This document shows positions 11,943 to 22,260 of a stretch of 64,000 nt of DNA, piece after piece (the first letter of the stretch is position 1; every line of letters begins with the position of its first letter). A program made the position numbers and the translations under genes. Location of the stretch: contig NC_088643.1 in assembly GCF_964019385.1 (NCBI RefSeq), positions 13,881,300 to 13,945,299 of the forward strand, given 5' to 3'. Below the pieces are notes generated by a model. It searched no databases and was not told where the DNA came from. It saw only the letters and a program-made list of their open reading frames with translations. Source of the DNA: Sycon ciliatum. Taxonomy: Eukaryota > Porifera > Calcarea > Leucosolenida > Sycettidae.

Positions 11943-12388
11943 GATGGTAGCACGATTCTATCGAGCCTCATCAGCAGGTTACAAAAGCCATTACATTTGA
12001 TTTAACTGAAGTAGACTACGCGTAGCATGCGTCTGAATTCACGGACAGATACTATGCACTTCATACAGTCGGGCAAGCTATTCCAGAGTCGGCAGCTGGC
12101 TAGAAGCGGTCGGCATGCGCCAGAAGCACTGTGGGCCAGGGGGAGGGGAAGGTTGCGTCCCAACTGACCTCGAGTGGTCATGCTTGTCTGCGGGCCTTGC
12201 AATACAATTCGGGACGACAACAGCTCACTGACGATTCCAGAACGGATTCGAAATGTCAGGAGTCGGAGCTTGCATTCCTCTCGTGCCAGCACTGGGCAGA
12301 CACCCAGCTTGGTGTACAGGGGAAGAGTGTGGGCCAATGGATGCTCATCGGCCACGCAACGGATGCAACGTTTATCTAGTTTGGCTAC
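11943..12388 (-). pseudogene. NLTR2b, 3' part (RT C-terminus)
   Basis: The minus-strand frame ending at 12002 repeats the C-terminal RT sequence of NLTR2a (LDKRCIRCVADEHPLAHTLP, RLWNSLPDCMKCIVSVREFR). It was later split by PLE1: 12375-12388 and 14992-15005 carry the same 14 bases. The 5' continuation is at 15006-15265. Confidence 0.85.
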
Positions 12389-13109
12389 ACACGGAAAGTT
12401 GGGTGTGGTCCTCGAAAGAGTGCTCAATGTACCGGGGTGCAGAGCTTCATACAAAAAGAATAGAATGGGATACGGAGCTTGGGTTGGCTGTGACTCCGAG
12501 TTTCACGCCTGTGGCGATCATCAGACAGCAATGATTACAAAAATTCAATGAATGTTCTTGATATAGTGTGGTAAGGTGCTAGTGGAATCAGAGAATTTAA
12601 GAAAGAAGAAAAACCGCAGACGAAAGATCATCTGGTACAATCCTCCGTTCAGCAAAACAGTAGCCACGAATGTCGCGCAAAGATTCTTGCACCTCGTCGA
12701 GAAGCATTTCCCACCTCGCTCACGCCTAAACAAAATATTCAACAGTAACACAGTAAAAGTAAGTTACAGCTGCATGCAGAACATGTCTGGTGTACTAAAG
12801 GCGCACAACAATTCGGTCTTGCGGAAGAAGCAGAAAGATGATCAACAGAGAACAGAGAAAAGATGCAACTGCAGGGATAAAGTTAACTGCCCCATGCATG
12901 GAAACTGCCAGATCCAGTCATTCGTATACAAGGCCAGCGTGACAGAAACCGGAAAAGACGAACGAAATGAGTACCTCGGCCTAACGGAAATGACGTTCAA
13001 GAAGCGATACGACGGACACATGACGTCAATGAGGCATGAGCGAATGGAGAAGAGTACGAGTCTCGTACTGAGTTGTCGAAGCTCATCTGGGACATGAAGC
13101 GCAAGAATA

Positions 13110-13518
13110 GGGAGGTTCTGGAGTACGATTTTTCGTGCCAAAATCCGTAGAGGCGCTACGGATTTTTTATACGTCGTTTTCGAGCAGTGAAATGTTCCGG
13201 AGTACGGAACTTCTGTGTTTGCCGTCATTGCCTAGGTTACGATCGCAAACACGTCACATTCCCGCGCCATCCTTTTTATTTTGAAATTTTTTACCGAAAT
13301 CAAAACTTCCCGCGGAAAATCGATGTTTCTCGTACCAAATTTGTACGCGAAAAATCTTTCTGCACCCGATGACGCAAAATCTCCATACGAAACATGGTTC
13401 GTATGAAAGCCAGTCCACACGGATTCTCCGTGCCGAAAAATCGTATGGAGCACGCCTGGAAAAAATCCGTAGCGCCCTTACGGATTTTGGCACGGAAAAT
13501 CGTACCCCGGAACCTCTC
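13110..13518. mobile_element. MITE with TIR GAGAGGTTCTG-type and TA duplication, inside PLE1
   Basis: The left end (GGGAGGTTCTGGAGTACG) and right end (reverse complement GAGAGGTTCCGGGGTACG) are inverted repeats that continue through GATTTT, CGTGCC and AAAATCCGTA. TA flanks both ends (13108-13109, 13519-13520). Removing the 409 bp plus one TA restores the PLE1 frame, an internal check. The ends resemble those of the element at 55869-56134. The TA target suggests Tc1/mariner-type mobilisation. Confidence 0.8.
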
Positions 13519-13570
13519 TAATGCTGGGTACAGCATCAGTTGGTCAGTTGTCGCCCAAACACCAGCATAC

Positions 13571-14595
13571 TATCGCCAATACCCAGCGTGCAATTCGCAG
13601 ACGACATTGCCCTGTATGATTCAAAAGCTTCCGCTGGGGAAGTCTCCAAATCCGTCTCTTCAGCTGTCACTGATCTCGCCATATGGCTTAAGTCACGCGG
13701 CCTAATTTTAAATGCCTCCAAAAGCCAAGTAATGACCATCTCACCGCAACATGCCGGGCCTGAGGTCTCTATCGTGTGCTGCGATACCTCTCTACCGATA
13801 GTGAAGTCTGCGCGGTATCTTGGTGTCTTTCTTGACAACCGCCTGAGTTGGGATGTACACGTCAGCGCCATAGTGACCAAAGTTGCGAGGAAGATAGGCG
13901 CCTTGTGGCGAGCCCGTCGATGCCTCTCCCGCAGCTCGCGCAAGATATTATGTAAAGGCTATTCACGGTCATGCCGGATATGATATATGGTGCCTGCTGC
14001 TTCTCTGCAGCCCTCCGCGTGACCCAACTTCAGTGTCTGCAAAACCGGGCGATCCGATGCATTGATGGCAGCCCGCCATGTTCCGCCCCTCCTGGCTGCC
14101 AACTCGATTTACCGCGTCACTGAACTTTTTAAACAAAAGCTCCTGATCTTCATCTGGCGTTGTCTAAAAGTGACTCCACTAGCCTTGCTCTAGGCCAGCT
14201 TCTCAAACCAGCAGCATGCAGCGGCAGAAGTACGCGCCATCAGCATGCCAATGGTCTGCTCAGCCAGCCAGCTCGCAGTCGGTGTGGCCAAACGAGATTC
14301 GCCACCGCAGGAGCATTGCTGTGGAACAGTTTGCCTAGAGAGGTGCGCACCGTATCCAGATTGAAAGATTTTAAGCTAGCCTGCCTTCCTTATGTATGCC
14401 TGAAATAGGTTGTGTTTCGTCAGGTTTTGACATGTTCCTTTCTTCTCAGTATTCTCGCTCGCATAGTACTCCACTTCTATGATAATATTGCCTATGCTGT
14501 AGCTCATTAGGATTTTCGCAAATTCTATCCTTCGCTTTCATATAACTGGGCCAGGAACCCGTTTGAACTTGCGAAGTAAAATAAAATCAATCAAT
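13571..14595 (+). pseudogene. NLTR7: 5'-truncated non-LTR fragment with (AATC)n tail inside PLE1
   Basis: Begins inside the RT catalytic region (VQFADDIALYDSK) and continues with SARYLGVFLDNRLSWDVHV and, after frameshifts, a C-terminal end GALLWNSLPREVRTVSRLKDF (frame 14160-14408). The 3' end has AAATAAAATC followed by AATC repeats. The bases CATAC occur at 13566-13570 and 14596-14600, a likely 5-bp target duplication. Endonuclease and most of the RT are absent. Confidence 0.8.
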
Positions 14596-15005
14596 CATAC
14601 TCCAATGCCACCAAGCGCTGCCCTCTCTGTCTGCGTGAGAAGCTGGAGATCTTGCATGCTGACAGAAGGGTGAACATCAACAAGCGATCGGAGCTAGTGG
14701 CCAAGTGCAGACATGAGAACAAATTCTACCTATCTAACTTCACACCTCCAGTTACATAAACCAGGATTACACCTGATGTCTGACGCTGATCTTGCAAGTA
14801 CATGCATAGAATCACCGCTTGACCTTATTTGCGCTTAAATTCTCTGATTCCACTAGCACCTTACCACACTATATCAAGAACATTCATTGAGTTTTTGTAA
14901 TCATTGCTGTCTGATGATCGCCACAGGCGTGAAACTCGGAGTCACAGCCAACCCAAGCTCCGTATCCCATTCTATTCTTTTTTTTTTTTTTTCTAGTTTG
15001 GCTAC

Positions 15006-15265
15006 TGTGTTCCGCTGCTCAGCGGACAGTGCTGGAAGAAACGTATTCGACGCATATACATGTACATGTAGATTGTCCGGTATTTTTTAATTTTTTTATG
15101 ACAAGGGCAGAGTAATACAGCATCGCCTGCCGCACTGTTAGGCAGTGCCGGATCTGGCGGAGGACCCACAGCTTCATAGCCGTGCGTCGGACGATAGAGG
15201 TGACTTTGGGTGACCAGCGAAAATGTTCGTCCAGACTGTCCCATAAGGTGCCACATACCAACTAA
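15006..15265 (-). pseudogene. NLTR2b, 5' part of fragment
   Basis: Resumes the NLTR2 sequence directly after the second copy of the PLE1 target duplication. Minus-strand residues match the region around SPQVTSIVRRTAMKL of NLTR2a. A small TACATGTA-rich, T-rich alteration lies at about 15055-15100. The copy is broken by frameshifts. Confidence 0.75.
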
Positions 15266-15334
15266 ATACAAATCCATGCACTTCACACGAGCTGACTTGC
15301 ACGCGTGGCCCTTTTCACGAACCCAGACCTGCTC

Positions 15335-16515
15335 AATTCCTTGGCACACCTGTTCCGGTCAGCAGCCAGTTGAAGCTCCTTGGGGTGGTGTTCGACGAGA
15401 AGCTCAACTTCAGCGCCCACCTCCACCAGCTTTCAGTGCGCGCACATCAACGCCTCCATTTCATCCGGAAGGCAGCCCCCATCCTGGACGCTGCTGGACG
15501 CCTAACCGTCTATAAGGGCTTTGTAAGGCCGATACTTGAGTATGCCCCACTAGCCTGGCTTGGTGCTGCCCAGACCCACCTTGGGAAGTTGGACACAGCA
15601 CAGCGCAAGGCCATGCAGATGATTGTCCTCCAGAGTCTACGGGCCAGACGGACGGTCGCAGGGCTGTCCTATCTTTACAAGGTAGGTACAGTGTAACTGC
15701 AAGGGCCTACCCCGTCTGACACGCATGCGCCTTCCCACAAAACCACGGGCCGATACTGTTGGAACCCGCCAGCAGCATTATGCTCAGCGCCAGCACCGGG
15801 AACAGCTCTTAACACGTTCCTTCCCGTACTATTTCCTTGAATTGTGGAACAGCCTCTCCGAGGACGTCTTTCCCCGTCTGGCCAATCACTCTCCACTCAC
15901 AGCTTTAAAAAAAGGTGTCAACAAACACATCTCAGACCAGCCATGGTCTTGGGACGTGCTTTGAAGCCCATCATGTTGATCGTCTCACTGTTCTTTCCAG
16001 ATCGCACCTCTCTGGTTTGGGGATGTGCATTGAAGCACCCCATACCAACGGTGTATACTGTCCTCTCTTGGTTACCACTCCCACTATTACTCGTACCTTT
16101 TTTAATTTTTTTTTTACGAGAAACCACGAACCTCGAGAACAGAATACTGCATGATAGACCATTATTCGAACTTGGAAGTTGCGTTCTCGTAGTTGGAACA
16201 ATCAACTTTAGTACCTTTATTGTAATTACTATTCATGTATTGCGCTTCAGATTTTCTTCCGCTTTTGTCTTTTGGTGCGTTACCAACTTACCGGCATGGC
16301 GATACGGAGACCTATTGTTCAGTGGAGTGCCTGTAGCCTCACCAGCACTGCTACTATCTGTGACTGTGGCGACCACCATTCAGTGTCTCGTCCTCCTCTA
16401 ACCGTACCCTAACTCTCTCTCTCTCAACTCTCTTTTTATCTGTCTTTTCTTACTCCTTTTTCTTTGTCAGCATTCCTGGTGGTTATGTGCTTTTCAAGTG
16501 AATAAAAAAAGGACA
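15335..16515 (+). pseudogene. NLTR8: 3' end of a CR1/Jockey-like element
   Basis: Frame 15370-15696 reads LKLLGVVFDEKLNFSAH, RLHFIRKAAPILD and VYKGFVRPILEYAPLAWLG, closely matching the C-terminal part of NLTR5 and NLTR1. A second frame (15725-15964) gives the final segment (YYFLELWNSLSEDVFPRL) and a stop. A long 3' untranslated region follows, ending in AATAAAAAAAGG at about 16500-16515. Endonuclease and RT core are absent. Confidence 0.8.
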
Positions 16516-16800
16516 AAGGGATTGGCCTATTATAAGGGCCGTCCGGGTTTACCGATTGTTTTTACAAAACGAAAAGTTTTAGTATTTATCAGCCCCCACC
16601 CATCCACCCACCTTTTCTGCAGGTAAAACGAATTCCAATAAAATATTGATGTCAATTTTCAACACCCAGAAGTAACTGGGCATTCTCCATCTGCATTCAA
16701 TAATTATTTTCAAAATGAAACAGCGCCAGACATCAATACGGTGTTGTACGGTATAAGGATGTCGTATAGCATGTCGTACAACAGTACGATGAAATTGTGG
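16516..16800. repeat. Repeat X, partial
   Basis: Contains GGGCATTCTCCATCTGCATT and a segment that recurs at 21919-22260 and 26113-26420. The start (AAGGGCCGTCC near 16535, followed by AAAACGAAAAG and CCCACCCATCCACCC) is in reverse orientation to the GGACGGCCCC segment at 22030 and 26221, hinting at a TIR element whose ends are partly lost here. Confidence 0.55.
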
Positions 16801-18440
16801 CATGAATAATGAGCTAGGCAAAACGGCATAGCGTAGGGCCCTGAGCTTCCAAGCTCTCTCGTTATTAAAGTGCAAATGAGCACTCAGAAGTTGCCCGTGG
16901 AGAGCTCCTCCTTGAAGCTTTGCAAAAGAGAACAAGACGCATAAACGGTGGCCACTCAATCATGCCATCGTCATGCGAGTCGCAACGAACTACTGTTACC
17001 AAGCTCGCTGGCCAGCTACGAAGACCCAATCGGCCCACTGCTAGTCTTACCTGCACTGCTCCTTCTGTCTGGAAGGACCTGTTCCCGGCTCACAATCCAG
17101 GTGCGAGTGGCAGTGCCGATGAGCGAGCAGATGAGCATAAACCCCAAGTGTGGATCAAGCCATGGTCAGGGGATGATCTGAAACCAGGAGCTCGACAACC
17201 CAGCACCTTACACTCCGCGCCTCAAAGCCAAGAAAGGCAAAATTAATGCCAGTACTGGAGGAGGCATCAGTACAACCCATGCAATATGAAAGACATACAT
17301 CTGCTGCGTGGCTCCTGAGTAGGTGATATGGCCTCCTCTGGTGTCGAAGTGAGTGGTTCTTGATACGCCAGGCCAAGCTCTTTGCCCGCAAAGCGGATAG
17401 AGGCGCTTTGGTCATCTGCTTTCTCAGTTGAATGGCCTTTCGGCGATGTTCCCACTGCCAGCTCTAGATCTTCATCTTCGGCCCGTACTTCTTGACGATC
17501 AGTGGCTGCTGTGCCTTCAGTAACGACTGCACCTTCAGTGACTACCCTTCCAGTGATTGTGCATTCAGAGACGGCACCTTCAGTGACTGTGTATTCAGAC
17601 ACTGATTCCTTTACCTCTGTTGGCTTTTGAGTGACTGGACGATTTGGTAGTTTTTGCCCAATATTCCCGCTGTGTAGATGCTTGCGGGATTAAAAGTCCT
17701 GCTGGACCAAGGAACACTCACAGTCGGTAGAGCGGCTGGTGTTGACGTTGGGTTGCCGTCGTAATTTCTGTTGTCTTCATCTTCATCGATGACGGGGTCA
17801 TCAACGACTTCATGGTCAACAAAGACATCAGCATCTAAATTACTGATGGAGACATCAGCATCTTTGCTGTTGACCGGGATATCAGCGTTTCCGGCGCCAA
17901 CCAAGACCTCAGCATTTCCATTCAACCGGGCGATATGGTCAACACTATCTTCGCTGTCATCGTCGTCGTCGAAGCCGTTCGGATTGATGGCTGGCGTGTA
18001 TGTGCCAGCAATATTTACCAGTACTTGGTTCAGTGTATTGAGTGTCTAGCTCTTCTTCTGTGAGTACGATGTCGGGATCGAAGTGAGTTCGGTCATCCAG
18101 TTGTTTCTGGTGTCCGACTGCGTGTGGCGAAGGTGACTTGGTCTCTCTCGTGCGCTCTTCGGCTTGGGCTCTCTTGGGCCTTGTGCTCTCTTGGGTTCTC
18201 GTGTGCCCTCTTCGACTTGGGCTCTCTTGGGCTCTCTTGTGCCCCCTTCGACTTGGGCTCTGTTGGGCTCTCTTGTGGCGACTCATAGTCGAGTGGTATC
18301 CAGTTGACTGCCCGCGCTTTACGCGATTTGTTGCCCATGGCTTCTGAGATCCGCTGGATTCGGATGTCGAGTCGAATTGGAGACAGTGATAAGACAGTCG
18401 ATAAAGAAAATACTATTTAATAGCACACTGCAATGTAATA

Positions 18441-19653
18441 CAGGTGGAATCCTGATAATTCGAATATGGCTTAATTCGAACATACCTCTTAATTTAGAAT
18501 TATTTCCAGAACCGATTTCTGTCAATACGATTCCCACATAAAATTTTCTGCTAATTCGAACATCGAACCGGACATGTCCCGTTAGTTCGAAGCTCCGCGG
18601 ATTCCACTTACATAGAAAATGGGTGGGATTTGTGCTGATAATTCGAAGTTAGCAACGCGAAGTTAGTTCACTGTACACTGCACTGGTCAGTGCTGTTGGC
18701 ATGAGCTGACTGTGCCTGTCAGTTCAGTATCCGTGAGATCTGTGTGAAGGACAAAAGTCCATAGCGCAACTAGCCCTTTCCGAAAGGTGCTCGCCCCTTT
18801 TTTCGCCTTTTTTAGCCCGTTTCTTTCGCCCTTTATTGTGTTTTTTTGGTGAATATCGCCCTTTTTTTTAAAGCTTTTTTAGCTGAAAAAGTGCTAAAAT
18901 CTGTTTGCTTATGCATGCCATCACAGTTTGCGAGTGCTCGATGGGCCCAGGCACGCCGCTTTTTTGGGGGCAACAAGTTGGTGAAGCTTGTACCCGGTGT
19001 AGTGGACACAATGCTGTAAAAAAAGTGGATTTTTACTTTATTTCCTGTTTAGCCTTTCGTGGACCCATAAATGGAAGAGTGCGTATTCATTTCTCAGCTT
19101 AGGTTCATATCTCAACATGTATCATGGCTATGCTTCACTGAAAAAAGAGCACATTTTGCCTGTTTTCACTGAAAAAAGAGCACTTTTCCAGCACACTTTG
19201 AGGACGCGAAAAGCACCAAGTGCGAATTAAAAGAGCACTTTTGGGAAAGGGCTAAGCGCAACCCGCGATATGCGTGCAAAATGGCGTCACGATTTATTGA
19301 AAGTGGTATAGTTGGTGGTACGAGTGTTCAAAACCATTATTTTGAACTTCATACTGTTCGTCTTCTTTTTGACATACTCTCTTTCCATCGTCCTTAGCTT
19401 TTGTTTGTTGTGAGCTGTTTTGGCTTTCTCCTAAACCTCTGGGGGATGCCAAGTGATGGTTTTGAGAGGCTGGTGATGGCTGTGAGCGAGGGTTTGCCGA
19501 TCGCCGTCGTCCTCGCTGCGTGACCATGGGATCGGGAGCATTTTGACATACATAATTATTGTGTTGTGGGTTCATGTTTGGATAATTGGAATATCCGGAT
19601 AATTAGAAGTTATTTCTGGCATTTGGAGGTTCGAATTATCAGGATTCCACCTG
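18441..19653. mobile_element. Pogo/Tigger-like non-autonomous transposon with TA duplication
   Basis: CAGGTGGAATCCTGATAATT at 18441 is mirrored by the reverse complement ending at 19653. TA flanks both sides (18439-18440, 19654-19655). Sister copies A, D and F have the uninterrupted site (for example TA at 5390-5391). The AT-rich TTCGAA motifs and CAG termini fit pogo/Tigger-type Tc1/mariner elements. No transposase is encoded. It holds a nested hAT-like MITE. Confidence 0.88.
18771..19254. mobile_element. hAT-like MITE nested in the pogo-like element
   Basis: The left terminus TAGCCCTTTCCGAAAGGTGC and the right terminus (reverse complement TAGCCCTTTCCCAAAAGTGC) form TIRs. The 8-bp duplication AGCGCAAC lies at 18763-18770 and 19255-19262. 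The 8-bp duplication is the hAT signature. The 484-bp interior is non-coding with repeated GAAAAAAGAGCAC. Confidence 0.88.
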
Positions 19654-20330
19654 TAGTCGCTGATGACTGTATTGGATTCCCTTTGGGTCCTGGACCGTTC
19701 GCGGACGTAGCGCACGGCCAAAGCAGGTCAACGCCTCAGCGACGAGCGATCAACTCGAACTCTTCAACTTGCAGCCACGGACGCAGGCCTGACCGAATGA
19801 TGATGAAACTCTTCACCGCGGTGGGCTTGACGGGTGAGTGGCAACCCAGGTCCTGCGCACGCCTTGGTCAGGGAAATGAGGGACCCCAGTCGCCAGCGGT
19901 GCTGACGTGGAACGAAATCTGTAGTGAACTTCTGGTGAGAAATTCCTGTTTGTGAAGATAGATTGGAAGACAGCCTTTGGAAAGTTTCATCAGTTTGAGA
20001 ATATAGTAAAAGGGCTTCGGCTGCGCACCCGACCTTATACTGCAGACCACCCCAGGATCTCGGCGCTCTCCCGCTGCCTATGCAATTGCAAGGCCATGGA
20101 GAATGAGTAACCCGTGAAGTAACAGTTCCGTGCCATGACACGCTAGAAAGTTTCATTCTCGTAATGAACACACAGTAGAATGGTTTACAAAAAGTTACAA
20201 CACAGGAACTGGTGTTGAAGTCGGATTACCATCGACGGCATCGTGTGGCAAGTCGCACTCCTGATCTCCTATACATTGCGGAGTCCCAGATCCTGCACCA
20301 CTCATACGGTCTCTCGCACTCGACTTATAC

Positions 20331-21918
20331 ACACACACACACAAACACAATCATATTGATGGGGACTGGAAGAAGTTTCGTGTATAAACTGACTAGTTCG
20401 CTCAGACAGGAGTGGGGTGTAAGTATGTGATGGAGAAGGTGGTGGTGGGGCGTTAGTGTTTATAGTGTACAAGTACTACATGTACATTATTACAAAAAAA
20501 TTATTTTAAAAGTGCAAATCAGCACTCAGAAGTTGCCCGTGGAGAGCTCCTCCTTGAAGCTTTGTAAAAGAGAAGAAGCATGTTTGTTAAGTGCTGGGTT
20601 GTCGAGCTCCTGGTTTCTGATCATCCTCTGACCATGGCTTGATCCACACTTGGGGCTTATGCTCATCTGCTCGCTCATCATGGCAGCACTGCCACTCGCA
20701 CCTGGATTGTGAGCGGGGAACAGGTCCTTCCAGACAGGAAGAGCAATGCAGGTAAAACTAGCAGTGGGCCGATTGGGTCTTCGTAGCTGTCCAGCGAGCT
20801 TGGTAACGGCAGTCCGTTCGGACTCGCATGATGACGGAATGTAGTCCAAGATGGAGGATTTGAGTGCGTCCGAAATGATTTTACACTGCTGTGGCTCCTG
20901 AGTAGGTGATATGGCCTCCTCTGGTGTCGAAGTGAGTGGTTCTTGATACGCCAGGCCAAGGTCTTTGCCCGCATAGTGGACAGAGGCGCTTTGGCCATCT
21001 GCTTTTTAAGCTGAATGGCCATCCGGCGATGTTCCCACTGCCAGCTCTAGATCTTCATCTTCGGTCCCTACTTCTTGACGATCAGTGGCTCCTGTGCCTT
21101 CAGTGACGAATGTACCTTCAATGACTACGCTTCCTGTAATTGTGCATTCAGAGACGACACCTTCAGTGACTGTGCATTCAGACACGGCTTCCTTTACCTC
21201 TTTTAGCTTTTGAGTGACTGGACGATTTGGTTAAGGGTACTGAGAGCCTCTTCTTCTGTGAGTACGATGTCGAGGATCGATGGGAGTTGGGTCATCCAGT
21301 GGTGTCTCGTGTCCGACTGCTTGTGGCGAAGGTGACGTGGTCTCTCTTGTGCGCTCTTCAGCTTGGGCTCTCTTGGGCCTTGTGCTCTCTTGGGTTCTCG
21401 TGTGCCCTCTTCGACTTGGGCTCTCTTGGGTTCTCGTGTGCCCTCTTCGACTTGGGCACTCTTGGGCTTTCTTGTGCCCACTTCGACTTGGGCTCTCTTG
21501 TGGCGACTCACAGTCGAGTAGCATCCAGTTGACTGCCCGCCCTTTACGCGATTTGTTGCCCATGGCTTCTGAGGTCCGCTGGATTCGGATGTCCTGTCGA
21601 ATTGGAGACACTGATAGGACAGTCGATAAGGAAAATACTATTTAATAGCACACTGCAATGTAGTAGTCGCTGATGATTGTATTGGATTCCCTTTGGGTCC
21701 TGGACCATTCGCGGACGCAGCGCACGGCCAAAGCAGGTCAACGCCACAGCGACGAGCGATCAACTCGAACTCTTCAACTTGCAGCTACGGACGCAGGCCT
21801 GACCGAATGATGATAAAACTCCTCACCGCGGTGGGCTTGACGGATGAGTGGCAACCCAGGTCCTGCGCCCGCCTTAGTGGAACTGAGGGAGCCCAGTCGC
21901 CAGCGGTGCTGACGTGGA
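20331..21918 (-). repeat. Repeat family R, copy D (deleted, 5'-truncated)
   Basis: Begins with a short CA tract and GGGGACTGGAAGAAGTTTCG as in copies A and B. Minus-strand remnants of the family protein lie at 20849-20526 and 21022-20678. The MGNKSRKGRAVN start region with PSRRGHTRTQE-type repeats is at about 21561-21231. Large internal deletions remove the acidic repeats. It ends abruptly at GCTGACGTGGAAC (21918), joined to repeat X, exactly as copy F does. Confidence 0.75.
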
Positions 21919-22260
21919 ACCGGGCATTCTCCATCTGCATTCAATAATTATTTCAAAATGAAACTCCATCAAACCCACCCACCCCCAAACGAAAACATTT
22001 CGTTTTGAAAATATGATTGCTATCCTTGGACGGCCCCTAACGCATGTACGAAGTCATTACATTACACCAAGAGTACATAACCCCCCGGGGGGGTTATGTA
22101 CTCTTGATTACACCCACACCATAGCCTAGATGAAGGCGACAGCTGAGCGCCAGACATCAATACGGTGTTGTACGGTATAAGGATGTCGTATAACATGTCG
22201 TACAACAGTACGATGAAATTGTGGCATGAATGATGAGCTAGGCAAAACGGCATAGCGTAG
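21919..22260. repeat. Repeat X, copy 2
   Basis: Shares GGGCATTCTCCATCTGCATT, the GGACGGCCCC segment, the GCGCCAGACATCAATACGG segment and the GAGCTAGGCAAAACGGCATA segment with 26113-26420 and, partly, with 16676-16850. Non-coding. Carries a 40-bp hairpin insertion. Confidence 0.7.
22067..22106. mobile_element. 40-bp near-perfect palindrome insertion with 6-bp duplication
   Basis: The arms CAAGAGTACATAACCCCCC and GGGGGGTTATGTACTCTTG pair almost without a loop. The insert is flanked by ATTACA at 22061-22066 and 22107-22112. The sister repeat near 26248-26258 has a single uninterrupted site. Confidence 0.75.

Larger units (their letters stand above)
12602..14759 (+). pseudogene. PLE1 C-terminal protein with GIY-YIG domain, interrupted
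   Basis: The frame from 12576 enters Penelope-like sequence at about 12610: IIWYNPPFSKTVATN, HLVEKHFPP, NKIFNSNTVKVSYSCMQNM. It then has the Cys/His linker CNCRDKVNCPMHGNC and the GIY-YIG part (NEYLGLTEMTFKKRYDGH). A frameshift near 13055 moves the reading to TELSKLIWDMKRKN. If the MITE and the second non-LTR insertion are discounted, the reading passes through 13520-13570 (SISWSVVAQTPAY) and resumes at 14596 with Cys-rich CPLCLREKLEIL, ending at the stop at 14757. The RT core is missing (5' truncation). The family's GIY-YIG endonuclease nicks the target DNA. This copy is dead. Confidence 0.85.
12389..14991 (+). mobile_element. PLE1: 5'-truncated Penelope-like element with inverted end copies
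   Basis: The insert lies between two copies of TCTAGTTTGGCTAC (12375-12388 and 14992-15005), a 14-bp target duplication confirmed by the uninterrupted site in NLTR2a near 8325. About 149 bp at 12453-12601 are an almost perfect inverted copy of 14835-14986, which ends in a T run. The coding remnant starts right after the left repeat, so the 5' end appears truncated and capped by an inverted copy of the 3' end. The element later received a MITE (13110-13518) and a non-LTR fragment (13571-14595). Confidence 0.85.
16801..20330 (-). repeat. Repeat family R, copy C (internal inversion, pogo-like insertion)
   Basis: The R sequence is recognisable from about 16870 to 20330. In the segment about 16945-17310 the coding sense lies on the plus strand (TKLAGQLRRPNRPTA, then PGASGSADERADEHKPQVW), whereas the rest lies on the minus strand (17602-17267, 17925-17611, 18338-18093). 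So about 360 bp is inverted, with neighbouring parts deleted. The same inversion is seen in copy E. The conserved MGNKSRKARAVN start is at 18338. The upstream R region is split by a pogo-like element at 18441-19653 and ends near 20330 at a short CA tract that leads directly into copy D. Confidence 0.8.
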
